Assembly: GCF_002764115.1 (NCBI RefSeq)
Contig: NZ_CP017943.1
Span: 186,001-250,000, forward strand
Origin: Phyllobacterium zundukense
GTDB lineage: Bacteria > Pseudomonadota > Alphaproteobacteria > Rhizobiales > Rhizobiaceae
Direction: 5' to 3'
DNA: 64,000 nt
Shown here: one piece after another, positions 1 through 8,965 of the stretch
Position numbering within the stretch: position 1 is the stretch's first letter
How the letters are laid out: every line of letters starts with the position of its first letter
Notes under the pieces: model-generated
What the model saw: only the letters and a program-made list of their open reading frames with translations
Told to the model about the DNA's origin: nothing
Database searches by the model: none
Position numbers and translations under genes: made by a program

Positions 1-4
1 ACTG

Positions 5-1366
5 ATGAGCAATGGGAAAAACACAACGGGCAGCCGGCAGATCAAGCTCGGCGCAATTATTCAAGGGCCATCCGGTAATATGGCGGCCTGGCGTCACAAG
101 GATGCTATAGCCGATGCAAGTATCAATTTCGGCTATTGCAAGGCGCTCGCCAAAAAGGCTGAGGAAGGAAAGTTCGACTTTCTGTTCGTCGCGGACGGCC
201 TCTATATCAACCATAAGTCCATTCCGCATTTCCTCAACCGTTTCGAGCCGTTGACGCTCTTGTCAGGACTGGCTGCGGTAACCTCGCATATAGGGCTGGT
301 CGCCACGCTCTCGACTTCCTATAGCGATCCCTTCACCGTTGCACGCCAGTTTTCGAGCCTGGATCATGTCAGCGAGGGGAGAGCAGGGTGGAACGTCGTT
401 ACCTCTCCGCTCGAAGGCTCGGCGAAGAATTTTTCCCGCGCCGAACATCCCGAACACGGCAAACGTTATCGTATTGCCAAGGAATTCCTTCAGGTCACCA
501 AGGGCCTGTGGGATTCCTGGGAAGACGACGCTTTTTTGCGGGACAAGGATTCCGGCGTCTTCTTCGATCCGGAAAAGCTGCATACGCTTCATCATCGCGG
601 CGAATATTTCTCCGTCGAAGGTCCTTTGAATGTTGGCCGCTCAGCGCAAGGCCGCCCCATCGTTTTCCAGGCTGGTGCATCGGAAGATGGCAAGTGGCTC
701 GCATCGGCAGAGGCTGACGCGATCTATACCCGCCAGGAGACGATCGAACTGGCACGCGAATTCTATCAGGACGTGAAAAAGCGGCTGCGGGAAAACGGTC
801 GTCGCGGGGACGACCTGCTCCTCTTTCAAGGCATCAGCGTCATCGTCGGTGACAGCCAGGAGGACGCGGAACGCAAATACTGGGAAACGGCGGAACTGGT
901 GACGGTCGAGAACGCGCTCGACTATCTCGGACGGTATTTCGAGCACTATGATTTCTCGCAGTATCCGCTGGACGAGCCTTTTCCGGATATTGGCGATCTC
1001 GGACAAAACAGTTTCCGCAGCACGACGGACACGATCAAGCGCAAGGCCCGGGAGCTGGGCCTCACGCTGCGTCAGGTTGCTCTGCAGGCGGCAACGCCGC
1101 TTCCGACGTTCCTGGGCACTGCCGAGACCGTTGCTGACGGACTGCAACAATGGTTCGAAGCCGGCGCTACCGACGGCTTCATTTTGAGGGGCGGTACGCC
1201 GACTGCCTTTGATGACTTCGTCGACAAGGTGATCCCGATCCTGCAGGCACGTCATTTATTCCGCGACGACTACGAAGGAAAAACCCTGCGCGACCATCTC
1301 GGATTGCCATTCCCCATCAATCGTTATGCAGCATCGGCCGCGGAAGTGCTCGCGCGTGCGGGTTGA
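5..1366 (+). CDS. FMN-dependent monooxygenase, NtaA/SnaA/DszA type
   Basis: A 453-residue luciferase-like (LLM) flavin monooxygenase. These enzymes use FMNH2 supplied by a separate reductase, and O2, to cleave C-S or C-N bonds or oxidise small organosulfur compounds. The family hallmarks are visible: the start IIQGPSG, FVADGLY near residue 60, [13 protein letters not shown] near 105, RAGWNVVTS near 130 and FQAGAS near 220. Length is typical. It begins 5 bases into the window, so the upstream part of its operon is not seen. The next monooxygenase gene follows after 47 bases with a good ribosome site, suggesting one transcript. It closely resembles the protein at 16515-17870. The substrate cannot be told from sequence; the similar downstream copy sits in an S-alkylcysteine cluster. 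Confidence 0.85.
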   Translation: MSNGKNTTGSRQIKLGAIIQGPSGNMAAWRHKDAIADASINFGYCKALAKKAEEGKFDFLFVADGLYINHKSIPHFLNRFEPLTLLSGLAAVTSHIGLVATLSTSYSDPFTVARQFSSLDHVSEGRAGWNVVTSPLEGSAKNFSRAEHPEHGKRYRIAKEFLQVTKGLWDSWEDDAFLRDKDSGVFFDPEKLHTLHHRGEYFSVEGPLNVGRSAQGRPIVFQAGASEDGKWLASAEADAIYTRQETIELAREFYQDVKKRLRENGRRGDDLLLFQGISVIVGDSQEDAERKYWETAELVTVENALDYLGRYFEHYDFSQYPLDEPFPDIGDLGQNSFRSTTDTIKRKARELGLTLRQVALQAATPLPTFLGTAETVADGLQQWFEAGATDGFILRGGTPTAFDDFVDKVIPILQARHLFRDDYEGKTLRDHLGLPFPINRYAASAAEVLARAG

Positions 1367-1413
1367 GAGACCGGCGAGATCCAAACCATCATGATGAAAC
1401 AAGGAGTTTAACC

Positions 1414-2739
1414 ATGACCGTCCCCAGCCCACGCCGCTTGAAAACATTGGTCGGCGCCGGCAATTTCGTGTTCGCGTCCAACGACCCCGATCAAACAACC
1501 GGTCCGCGCCGTGCGGTAGAACTTGCACGCAAGGCCGAAGCGGAAAAGATAACCGGTCTGTTTACCGCCGACCTGCTGCAGGCCGACCCGGCAGGCCTGG
1601 CGGGGACAACCGGCACGCAGGAGCCGATTGTTGCCCTTGCCGCGCTGAGCCAGGTAACCTCGCATATTGGCCTCGTCGCGACTGTATCGACCACGTATCA
1701 TCATCCGTACAATCTGGCTCGCCTGATCGGTACCCTGGATCATGCGAGTGGTGGCCGTGCGGCATGGAACGCGGTAACGTCTTCCGTCGGCGAGGAGAAC
1801 TTTGGTGGTGACGCGCTGCCGGATCCTGCGAAGCGCTATGCCCGGGCCGCCGAATTCATCGAGGTGATCAATGCGCTTTTCGACGCCAACGATCCGCAAG
1901 CTGCCCGCCGAGGCCCTGGCGGAGCGATCAGCATCGATCAGACGAAGTTACACCGCATCGATTATCGCGGCGAGCATTTCCAGGTTCAGGGCCCGTTGAA
2001 CGTCCCACCGCCACCGCAAAGCCGGCCGGTACAGTTTCAGGCGGGCCAGTCAGCAGAGGGCGTCACGCTCGGAGCGCGTTATGCCGAAGTTGTTTATACA
2101 TCGCAGCCGACGCTCGACGCCGCTATTAGCTTTGTATCGGAACTTCGGCGTCAGGCACGCAGCTTTGGCCGGGGTGCCAATCTTCCGCTGGTGATGAATT
2201 CCTTCCACGCTGTCATCGGCGAGACGGAGGCCGATGTCGCGCGGCGGGTTCGGGAAAAGCATGAAAAGATCGACTATGAACAGGGCCGTCTAAAGCTTGC
2301 CGACATGCTGGGCGGAGATATTGATCTGTCTGATCTGCCACTCGATAAGTGCCTGCCGGGGGGATTGCTTCCTGAGGTCGACAGCGTCAATCGCCGCCGC
2401 GGCCGGGTCGAGATATTCCGCCGCTTTGCAAAGAGTGGCCTGAGCCTTCGCGAACTGATCATCCAGGCCCAGGAAACCGGCCATTGGTCAGTCGCCGGCA
2501 CACCCGTGCAGCTGGCAGACGCTCTCGAAGAACGCTTCCGTGCCGATGCACTGGATGTCATTTCTCTACACGGGCTCGGCAATCCGGACCAGGAAGACTT
2601 GCTGTTAAACGGTCTTCTTCCCGAGTTGCGCAAGCGCTCGCTCATCGATGAGGAATATTTCGAAGGAGGCTTCCGGGCCAATCTCGGCTTGCCGAGCCTC
2701 GTTGGCATCGGTAGGGAACGCCACTCCAGGGTTGGCTGA
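1414..2739 (+). CDS. FMN-dependent monooxygenase, second LLM-family gene
   Basis: A 441-residue LLM-class flavin monooxygenase of the same NtaA/SnaA/DszA family as its upstream neighbour but clearly diverged from it. It has FTADLLQ near residue 50, STTYHHPYNLARL near 95, GGRAAWNAVTS near 115 and FQAGQS near 210. I start it at the ATG at 1414 because AAGGAG lies seven bases upstream; an in-frame opening at 1363 would overlap the previous gene and has no ribosome site. It is probably co-transcribed with the gene before it and is the last gene of that transcript, since the next 950 bases hold only remnants. The substrate is unknown; organosulfur or amine compounds are the usual ones for the family. 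Confidence 0.82.
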   Translation: MTVPSPRRLKTLVGAGNFVFASNDPDQTTGPRRAVELARKAEAEKITGLFTADLLQADPAGLAGTTGTQEPIVALAALSQVTSHIGLVATVSTTYHHPYNLARLIGTLDHASGGRAAWNAVTSSVGEENFGGDALPDPAKRYARAAEFIEVINALFDANDPQAARRGPGGAISIDQTKLHRIDYRGEHFQVQGPLNVPPPPQSRPVQFQAGQSAEGVTLGARYAEVVYTSQPTLDAAISFVSELRRQARSFGRGANLPLVMNSFHAVIGETEADVARRVREKHEKIDYEQGRLKLADMLGGDIDLSDLPLDKCLPGGLLPEVDSVNRRRGRVEIFRRFAKSGLSLRELIIQAQETGHWSVAGTPVQLADALEERFRADALDVISLHGLGNPDQEDLLLNGLLPELRKRSLIDEEYFEGGFRANLGLPSLVGIGRERHSRVG

Positions 2740-2805
2740 GCATTTATGTAAAGTGGATACGCCTCTGGCCCGCTGCGGCTTGCACTCATCAAAACTTCGC
2801 CTCAT

Positions 2806-3213
2806 GATTTTACGACCGAGAAGAAGAAATCTCGCCTTGGTTTTCAGACTCTGGGAGGCCTGCGGGAAAAGAGAACTGGCGCGTGGATCGGGTTGTGGCT
2901 CGCTTAGGATATCGAACTGAAATCCGGCCGACTTAACTGGGTCGCCCATGGCGTGCAGCGACCGGAAGCGCATCGTCATTGCCTTGCCAACCGCGCTGCC
3001 ACGTCTCACTAAAGGAATGGGTCTCGAAATAATTGTCGGGACCAGCCAGCTGGGATCCATAAAGGGATGGTGCGTGGAACAAACCAAACGGCCGCCTTGT
3101 GGAGGAGGAGGAGACGGTTTGAATTCCGATGAGTGCTTGTCAAACGAGGCGAGGATCCAATCGAAGGCGCCATCATCGACGGGCAGTGGTTCGTTCAGGT
3201 CCGCCATCAACAT
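2806..3213 (-). pseudogene. Remnant of class I SAM-dependent methyltransferase
   Basis: The minus strand reads as the second half of a class I methyltransferase. At the start is LNEPLPVDDGAFDWILAS, the post-II and motif III part that normally follows the SAM-binding core. Then come GGRLVCSTHHPFMD and near the end LHAMGDPVKSAGFQFD, SEPQPDP and ARFLLLGRK, typical of the C-terminal third. The N-terminal SAM loop is absent, an in-frame stop lies just upstream, and the helix between DWILAS and GGRL is replaced by unrelated sequence. I read this as a truncated, internally damaged gene. The family assignment rests on motif recall and not on an alignment. Confidence 0.55.
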
Positions 3214-3306
3214 TGCGCGCGTCCTTTAAGGCCGTTGTGCGATTTCCAGTAAGCCTGGGAAAGCAGCATTCGTCAGCCCCGCGCGAATGACGCCTTTGCG
3301 CCGCCA

Positions 3307-3370
3307 GAAAGTGTTGGGCCGGCAGAGATCGCACGAACACTGAGGATTGGCCGTGCCAGCGTCTACGCGC
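3307..3370 (+). pseudogene. Possible C-terminal helix-turn-helix scrap of a serine resolvase
   Basis: A short in-frame stretch reads VGPAEIARTLRIGRASVYAL, which strongly resembles the C-terminal helix-turn-helix of Tn3-type resolvases and invertases (typically IAR.LGIGRASVYR). Nothing else of a recombinase is readable on either side. It fits a mobile-element scar but is too short to be certain. Confidence 0.4.
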
Positions 3371-3630
3371 TTTGGCAGCGACCTGATCGATATTCTTTCC
3401 GTCAGCCGGTGATCAGCACCACTGGTGGCGCGTCCCTTCCGCTCCAGCCGTGTCGCATAAATTGCTCGCGAAACTCGGACTTGTGCGCCTGACTTGTGCG
3501 ATAGAAATTTCTCTGAAAAATCAGCGGTTCCGATTTCGTAGCGGGTTTCAGGATTTGTGCGAACCCTAGCCCCCTCTATTTTAGTATTGATATTGGTCGT
3601 GCTATCAGAATCGCCCACCTTGGTCGGTTC
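3371..3630. other. Intergenic, nothing recognised
   Basis: A minus-strand open frame covers part of this stretch, but its translation has no recognisable family, no ribosome site and poor composition. I see no gene here. Confidence 0.5.
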
Positions 3631-3663
3631 GGGGTCTGAGTAGCAACGGAACAGAAACCCTAC
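3631..3663. repeat. 33-bp dispersed repeat, copy 1
   Basis: The segment with core CTGAGTAGCAACGGA recurs at 29791-29823 in the same orientation with three mismatches over 33 bases. Both copies lie in degraded intergenic DNA beside intact genes. The reverse complement begins TGTAGG, which resembles an insertion-sequence end, so it may be a relic terminus. The element itself is not present. Confidence 0.6.
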
Positions 3664-3696
3664 ATAAGTAGGTGGTGGTCGGCTCCTGCGGTATCG

Positions 3697-4665
3697 CTAC
3701 AATGAGTTGCCAACGGCTATTCCGTTCGCTCCTGGCCCCGTGTGCGATGGTTTAGCATCCTCAGAATTGCGATCCTCGTACCTGGATCGTAACGTGCTGA
3801 GCCATGTCGCAAAGAGAACCGCTGGCGAATCCTCAGATGCGGCCTCATCGTACAGCGCGATATAGTTCGGACCTTTCAGTCGCAAATTGTGGTCCAACTC
3901 GATGAGATCTCCTTTGCGAAGGATTTCTTCAATCACCTTGATCGGTGCCACCAAAGCACCTTGTCCACCGAGGGAGGCTTCGAGCGCGATGTAGAAGTGA
4001 GGAAAGCTCCGTGCATGAGAAGCTAGATGGATGGGAGCCGCGGCCGACAGCAGCCATTCTTCCAATTCACCAGGTCGAGTATCGGCTTTCAAGAGTGGAA
4101 ATTTCCCGATGATTTCTCTGGGAAGCTCCCCAGCATACGCGTCGATAAGGTCTGGACGGCACACAAGACCAAGTTCCTCTCGAAAGAACGGTACCGATTT
4201 CAAATGGGGAGGGACGGCCCCGCCGCGTCGAATGGCCAGATCGAACGGCATCTCGTGCCAGTTTTCCGTTGTATGGGTTTGCCGGACGCGCACCCGAATG
4301 GATTCATTAAGCGCTTGGAAGTCGGGCAGCTTCGGCAGCAGCCAACGCATGGCGAACGTGGCCGGTGCGATCACCCTCAGAGGTGTGGTGTCAGCATTGA
4401 CACTGAACGTCCCCAATGACTGAAAGATCAGCTTCAGCGCCATACCGACGTTATCGGCCAATTGCTGGGCTGCCGGCGTAGGAACCATCGAGCGCCGGTT
4501 TTCAGCGAACAGTCGTTCGCCAATCCAGATTTCAAGCGCTCCAATCTGCTTGCTGACAGCACTGTGTGTCACGAACAGTTCCTCAGCGGCAGCCGTTACG
4601 CTGCCGGTCCGCACGACGCTCTCGAACGCTACAAGCGCTTTCAATGGTGGAAGACGTTGCTGCAT
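3697..4665 (-). CDS. LysR-family transcriptional regulator
   Basis: A 322-residue LysR regulator. The N-terminal winged helix (about residues 5-65) reads LPPLKALVAFESVVRTGSVT, then TAAAEELFVTHSAVSKQI, and is followed by a substrate-binding domain of normal length. I begin at the ATG at 4665 because residues before it in the longer frame are not LysR-like and the family usually starts a few residues before LPPLKAL. It diverges from the phosphonoacetate hydrolase operon starting at 4825, the classical layout for a LysR activator of its neighbour. A perfect palindrome in the gap (4771-4794) is a candidate operator. The inducer is unknown; the operon's substrate or a breakdown product is likely. 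Confidence 0.88.
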   Translation of the reverse strand: MQQRLPPLKALVAFESVVRTGSVTAAAEELFVTHSAVSKQIGALEIWIGERLFAENRRSMVPTPAAQQLADNVGMALKLIFQSLGTFSVNADTTPLRVIAPATFAMRWLLPKLPDFQALNESIRVRVRQTHTTENWHEMPFDLAIRRGGAVPPHLKSVPFFREELGLVCRPDLIDAYAGELPREIIGKFPLLKADTRPGELEEWLLSAAAPIHLASHARSFPHFYIALEASLGGQGALVAPIKVIEEILRKGDLIELDHNLRLKGPNYIALYDEAASEDSPAVLFATWLSTLRSRYEDRNSEDAKPSHTGPGANGIAVGNSL

Positions 4666-4770
4666 TCTGTTCCATTCTCTCACATAATAACGGAAGTAAA
4701 GTCGTTTTACTCTACGATGATAAAAAAGAATAATGCGGATTAGAGAAAGTAATAATCGACAGTAATCGTA

Positions 4771-4794
4771 AAAACTCATCACTATATGAGTTTT
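4771..4794. promoter_or_regulatory. Candidate LysR operator palindrome
   Basis: AAAACTCAT and its exact reverse complement ATGAGTTTT flank a six-base spacer. The site lies midway between the LysR start (4665) and the phosphonoacetate hydrolase start (4825), 30 bases before the latter. Nine-base perfect arms in an AT-rich divergent promoter are what a regulator site would look like. The assignment to this LysR protein is inference. Confidence 0.6.
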
Positions 4795-4824
4795 TCATGA
4801 CAGTTTTATAACGAATGGTCGGCC

Positions 4825-6099
4825 ATGCTATTGAAATCTTCTGCTAACCCCGAAAATCGTCCTTCGCTCCACATCAATGGTAGAACCTATCGCTGGCCGG
4901 TCAAGCCGGTCGTCGTTGTGTGTTTCGACGGGTGCGATCTGGCTTATCTGGATGCCGCCAGCACGGCAGGTCGAATCCCTACGATCGACAGGATGCGTCG
5001 CGAGGGCTTCGGTTCGACAGCGCTCGCCGCCATGCCGACTTTCACCAATCCGAACAACATCTCAATCGTTTGTGGGGCGCCGCCGGCGATACACGGCGTC
5101 TCCGGTAACTACTACATCGATCGTGAAACCGGCCGTGAAATCATGATGGTCGACGCCACGCCGATGCGCGCCGAAACGATCCTGGGCCGCTTCTCCCAGG
5201 ACGGCGCAAGAGTGGCGATCGTCACGGCCAAGGACAAGTTGCGCAAGGCGCTCGCCTACAATCTTCAGGGCATTGCCTTCTCGGCCGAGAAGGCGCCCGA
5301 AAGCACGATGGGCGAACACGGCATAGACAATGTGCCTGAACTGATGGGTCGCTCGACACCGGATCAGTACTCTGCGGAGCTGTCACTTTACGTCCTTGAT
5401 GCCGGCATCAAACTGCTGGCCGAGCGCACCCCCGAACTCATCTACCTGTCCTTGTCCGACTATGTGCAGCACAAGCACGCGCCGGGAACGCCGGAGGCCG
5501 ATGACTTCATGGAGGCCGTCGACAAGCGCATTGCCGCTCTGCTGGCTAATGGGGCCGTTGTCGGCATCGTCGCCGATCACGGCATGAACGACATGTCGAC
5601 ATCGACGGGTGAGCCCAATGTCATCTATCTTGGTGATCTGCTTGACGCCGAATACGGAGAGGGAAGCACCCGCGTAATCTGCCCGATTGCTGATCCATAC
5701 GTTCGGCATCATGGCGCATTGGGCGGGTTCGTGCGCGTCCACCTCAAGCGGCAGGGACTGGCTCCTGAACAGGTCGCCGCTTTCATTCGCGCTTGGCCGG
5801 GCATCGAAGAGGTGCTGGTACGCGCTGATGTCTGTAGGCGCTTCGAACTCCCGGAGGACAAGGAAGGGGATGTCGCAGTTATCGGTCTGCGCGGCGTCGC
5901 ACTTGGCGCCCGTGCGGTCGATCACGATCTGACGGCTCTGGCTGGCGAACGTCTACGATCACATGGTGGGCTCGCCGAGCAGAACGTGCCGTTCATTCTC
6001 TCGCACCCCCTGCGTGCTGACCACATGGAGCGCGCTCGCACCTCGGCGCTGCGCAATTTCGACATCTTCGACTTTGCCCTGAACGGAGTGGAGGTCTGA
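4825..6099 (+). CDS. phnA: Phosphonoacetate hydrolase
   Basis: A 424-residue alkaline-phosphatase-superfamily enzyme matching the PhnA family, which splits the C-P bond of phosphonoacetate to acetate and phosphate using two zinc ions. Visible ligands and catalytic residues are D35 (CFDGCD), the nucleophile T74 in PTFTNPNN, D212 and H216 in SDYVQHKH, D251-H252 in ADHGMND and H380 in SHGGL. Length is typical. It is the first gene of an operon: the next gene starts directly after its stop. A LysR regulator and a palindrome lie upstream. In known pathways PhnA ends 2-aminoethylphosphonate breakdown (PhnW-PhnY-PhnA); PhnW and PhnY are not in this window, so the substrate may come from elsewhere or differ. 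Confidence 0.85.
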   Translation: MLLKSSANPENRPSLHINGRTYRWPVKPVVVVCFDGCDLAYLDAASTAGRIPTIDRMRREGFGSTALAAMPTFTNPNNISIVCGAPPAIHGVSGNYYIDRETGREIMMVDATPMRAETILGRFSQDGARVAIVTAKDKLRKALAYNLQGIAFSAEKAPESTMGEHGIDNVPELMGRSTPDQYSAELSLYVLDAGIKLLAERTPELIYLSLSDYVQHKHAPGTPEADDFMEAVDKRIAALLANGAVVGIVADHGMNDMSTSTGEPNVIYLGDLLDAEYGEGSTRVICPIADPYVRHHGALGGFVRVHLKRQGLAPEQVAAFIRAWPGIEEVLVRADVCRRFELPEDKEGDVAVIGLRGVALGARAVDHDLTALAGERLRSHGGLAEQNVPFILSHPLRADHMERARTSALRNFDIFDFALNGVEV

Positions 6100-7365
6100 A
6101 TGCGCCGCGTTGTCGCCGTTATACTGGATGGCCTAAGGCGCGATTTTGTGCGCGAGGATACCACCCCCAATCTCCTTCAGTTGCGAGAAAGCTCCGAGTG
6201 GTTTGCGGCGCATCGAAGCGTGACGCCTTCGGTGACACGAGTTTGCTCCTCGAGTTTTACCACCGGATGTTCACCCGCGCAGCACGGCCTGGAGGGAAAC
6301 TCTTTGGCACTGCTGGAGCAAGATCGTTTCGTCATCCATGATGCCGGACATCCGGATTTTCTGCAGCACCGCCGCCACGTCGTCGGCACGTCGCTCGACC
6401 GACCAGGGCTGGCGGAACTCCTGAAGGAGCGCGACGGCACTATCGTCTATTCCAATGTTTCGCCGGGGGCCGCCTACGCACATGATCCGGATGGTAATGG
6501 CTACGTCTATCATCGGGCAGGCTCTTTCGGGCCGGAACGCAAGCCCGAGCCAGCGGCACAAGCCCTTCAAATTGACACAGGCCTGGCTGGCGATCGCGCT
6601 TTAACCGAGCGATTCATCGCCGATGCCCTGACTGCTCGCCAGCCTGCGTTCGCGTTGCTCTGGCTGGGTCATCCGGACACGACGCAGCATGATGTTCCGC
6701 TCGGGTCGCCAGAACATATTGCCGCTTTGAACGAAGCCGATCGGCATGCCGGAATGGTGATCGACCAGGTCGATCGCCTTCGGAAGACTGGTGACGATAT
6801 CCTTTTGCTGGTGGGATCGGATCATGGTCATCAGACCGTCCGTGCGGTGATCGATGTGTCGGCTGAAATTGCGTCACTCGGCTTTGGTGATCCGGTCGCC
6901 AAAGGCGATCTGATCGTGGTTCCCAATGGGACGGCGGTCCTGATCTATGCCACCGAGGAAGGTCGCAAGATTGTTCCCTCCCTCGTCGATCGGCTCTCGC
7001 GACAGCCATGGGCGGGAGAGATGTTTGCGGGCGAAGATCTCGGCAAGATCGGCCAGACATCGACACGCGGGTTAGCCCTGTTTCTCTCGATGGCCAGTGA
7101 TGAGCAAGTCAATGAGTTTGGGGTGCCCGGTCGCAGTTATGCGGCACGTCCGCTATCCGGCAAGTCCGATCGTTTGGGTCGCGGACAGCACGGCGGACTT
7201 GGGGCCTACGAGCAATCGCCAGTCCTGATGATTGGTGGCCCAGGGTTTTCAGCATCAGCCGAACGCGAAGAAACGACATCCATCCTCGATATCGCCCCGA
7301 CCATTTTGCGGCATCTCGGAATCGCGGCCTCAAGCATGCAGTGCCGCGCGCTTCAACGCGCTTGA
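6100..7365 (+). CDS. Alkaline-phosphatase-superfamily hydrolase (type I phosphodiesterase-like)
   Basis: A 421-residue metal-dependent phospho- or phosphono-hydrolase related to nucleotide pyrophosphatase/phosphodiesterases. It keeps the superfamily core: D10 in ILDGLRRD, a likely nucleophile T46 in PSVTR, the D-x-x-x-H metal site in HPDTTQHD, SDHGH for the second metal, and QHGGLG near the end. No signal peptide is seen, so it should act in the cytoplasm. It starts immediately after the phnA stop and precedes the ABC importer genes, so it probably acts on the imported compound before or after PhnA. It resembles the hydrolases at 48836-50308 and 62096-63610 in the PSxTR motif. The exact substrate is unknown. 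Confidence 0.8.
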   Translation: MRRVVAVILDGLRRDFVREDTTPNLLQLRESSEWFAAHRSVTPSVTRVCSSSFTTGCSPAQHGLEGNSLALLEQDRFVIHDAGHPDFLQHRRHVVGTSLDRPGLAELLKERDGTIVYSNVSPGAAYAHDPDGNGYVYHRAGSFGPERKPEPAAQALQIDTGLAGDRALTERFIADALTARQPAFALLWLGHPDTTQHDVPLGSPEHIAALNEADRHAGMVIDQVDRLRKTGDDILLLVGSDHGHQTVRAVIDVSAEIASLGFGDPVAKGDLIVVPNGTAVLIYATEEGRKIVPSLVDRLSRQPWAGEMFAGEDLGKIGQTSTRGLALFLSMASDEQVNEFGVPGRSYAARPLSGKSDRLGRGQHGGLGAYEQSPVLMIGGPGFSASAEREETTSILDIAPTILRHLGIAASSMQCRALQRA

Positions 7366-7396
7366 GCGTGCAACGGACGTAACCAGGAATAGGACA

Positions 7397-8965
7397 ATGA
7401 TGACGATCCTCAATGCAACGAGAATGACCCGTCGAATGCTGTTGGCAACTGCATCCGGCCTCGGTTTGACACTGGCGGCAGCAGCGTTGCCGGTGACCGT
7501 ATGGGCACAGGACAACGAACCAGTCAGAGGCGGCGTCCTGAAGATCGCCAGCCTTGGCCTGGATACCGCCGATCCGCACCGCCATACCGGCTCCATCGGG
7601 GTGCAGCAGATCTACGTCGAGGGTCTGACAAGCATCGCCAATGACGGAACAGCCAAGCCCTTTCTCGCTGAGAGATTTGAGGTGTCTGAAGACGGATTGT
7701 CCTACACGTTTCATCTGCGTGAAGGTGTCAAGTTCCACAACGGCGACACGATGACGTCTGCGGACGTCCTGGCCAATTTCGAGCGCGTAAAATCCAATGT
7801 CCAAGGTGGCTGGCTGGCGAGCGCGATGAAGTTCACCTCCGGTTTTGAGGCGCCTGACGAACACACTTTTGTTGTTCGCATGAGTGCCCCCTACGCTCCG
7901 TTCCTAAACCTCATTTCAGAGCTGTGGATCCTGTCGCCGAAATCGACCGGCTGGAACGACACGATCACCCAGCCGATCGGCACCGGTCCGTTCTTGTTCG
8001 GCAAATGGGCTCCGAACGTCCAGCTCAGCGCGCCGGCCTTTGCGGATTATTGGCAAGAGGATCTACCCTATCTCGATGCTGTCGAGTTCGACCTGCGCGA
8101 TGCTGGCGATAGCAGCCTGGCCCTTCGGGCAGGAGACCTGCACATCGGATCAATTGATGTCGATTCGATCGCAGACATCAAGGCTACGACCGATGTTCAC
8201 GTCGAGTATCTAAAAGGGACCAGCGTCGATTATTTCACCTTCAACAACCGCAAGGCCCGCGCGCCACTCGACAATCCCCGTGTCCGCGAGGCCATTGTCT
8301 ATGCGCTTGATAAAGCCACTATTGCCAGTTTCGCAGCAGGCGAATCCGGAATTGTCAATAATCAGTGGGCATCCCCCACCAACGCATATTTCAACGAAGA
8401 CGTGCGAAAGGCCGACAAGCACGCCAAGGCCGATCTGGCAACGGCGCGACGCATTCTGGACGAGGAGGGAATCAATCCGTCAGATCACACTCTCGAGATC
8501 ATCTCGTGGGATCTGCCCCAGAATCAGGTCTATGTCGAAATGGTGCGGGCACTCGGCTTCAAAGTCGACTACATCCCCTACGAAGACCTCGGCCTGCAGC
8601 AGAGGCTGGACCGATATGATTGGGATATCGTGCTTGCTGGATCCGGGCCCCGCGCCGACGTCTATCTGCAATATGTCGTTATGACAAGCGACGGACCGAA
8701 CGTGCGCTTCACAGGCGGAATTCAAGACCCCGAGTTTGACGCCGCTCTCAAGAAAGCGGTGACGACGCCGGATTTCGAGACGCGCAAGAACCTCTATCTG
8801 GATGCAGCGAAGATCATTGCGGACAAGCACTACGTGACCGTCATCAATCAATCGTCGGCGGCCTTCGGAGTGAGGAACGAAGTGCACGGCTTCGAGTTCG
8901 GTTACACCTACAGCCCCCACTACGCGGCTGGTGGCCTTGCTCATGCCTGGCTGAGCAAGAAGTGA
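7397..8965 (+). CDS. ABC transporter substrate-binding protein, peptide/opine type (family 5)
   Basis: A 522-residue periplasmic binding protein of the DppA/OppA class (SBP family 5). The start at 7397 gives a leader MTRRMLLATASG, a twin-arginine-like or Sec signal ending near VWAQD. Typical family sequences follow: VRGGVLKIA after the leader, FHLREGVKFHNGD, then GTGPFLF. The gene sits 31 bases after the hydrolase gene, and its stop overlaps the GTG start of the permease at 8962. It would deliver an extracellular substrate to the permease pair encoded next. Family members bind peptides, nickel, opines or other amide-containing molecules; the phosphonatase upstream suggests a phosphonate-containing ligand. 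Confidence 0.88.
   Translation: MMTILNATRMTRRMLLATASGLGLTLAAAALPVTVWAQDNEPVRGGVLKIASLGLDTADPHRHTGSIGVQQIYVEGLTSIANDGTAKPFLAERFEVSEDGLSYTFHLREGVKFHNGDTMTSADVLANFERVKSNVQGGWLASAMKFTSGFEAPDEHTFVVRMSAPYAPFLNLISELWILSPKSTGWNDTITQPIGTGPFLFGKWAPNVQLSAPAFADYWQEDLPYLDAVEFDLRDAGDSSLALRAGDLHIGSIDVDSIADIKATTDVHVEYLKGTSVDYFTFNNRKARAPLDNPRVREAIVYALDKATIASFAAGESGIVNNQWASPTNAYFNEDVRKADKHAKADLATARRILDEEGINPSDHTLEIISWDLPQNQVYVEMVRALGFKVDYIPYEDLGLQQRLDRYDWDIVLAGSGPRADVYLQYVVMTSDGPNVRFTGGIQDPEFDAALKKAVTTPDFETRKNLYLDAAKIIADKHYVTVINQSSAAFGVRNEVHGFEFGYTYSPHYAAGGLAHAWLSKK

Noticed and set aside
3226..3618. 130-codon minus-strand open frame
   Set aside because: No recognisable family or ribosome site; it overlaps a plus-strand resolvase scrap and looks like chance.
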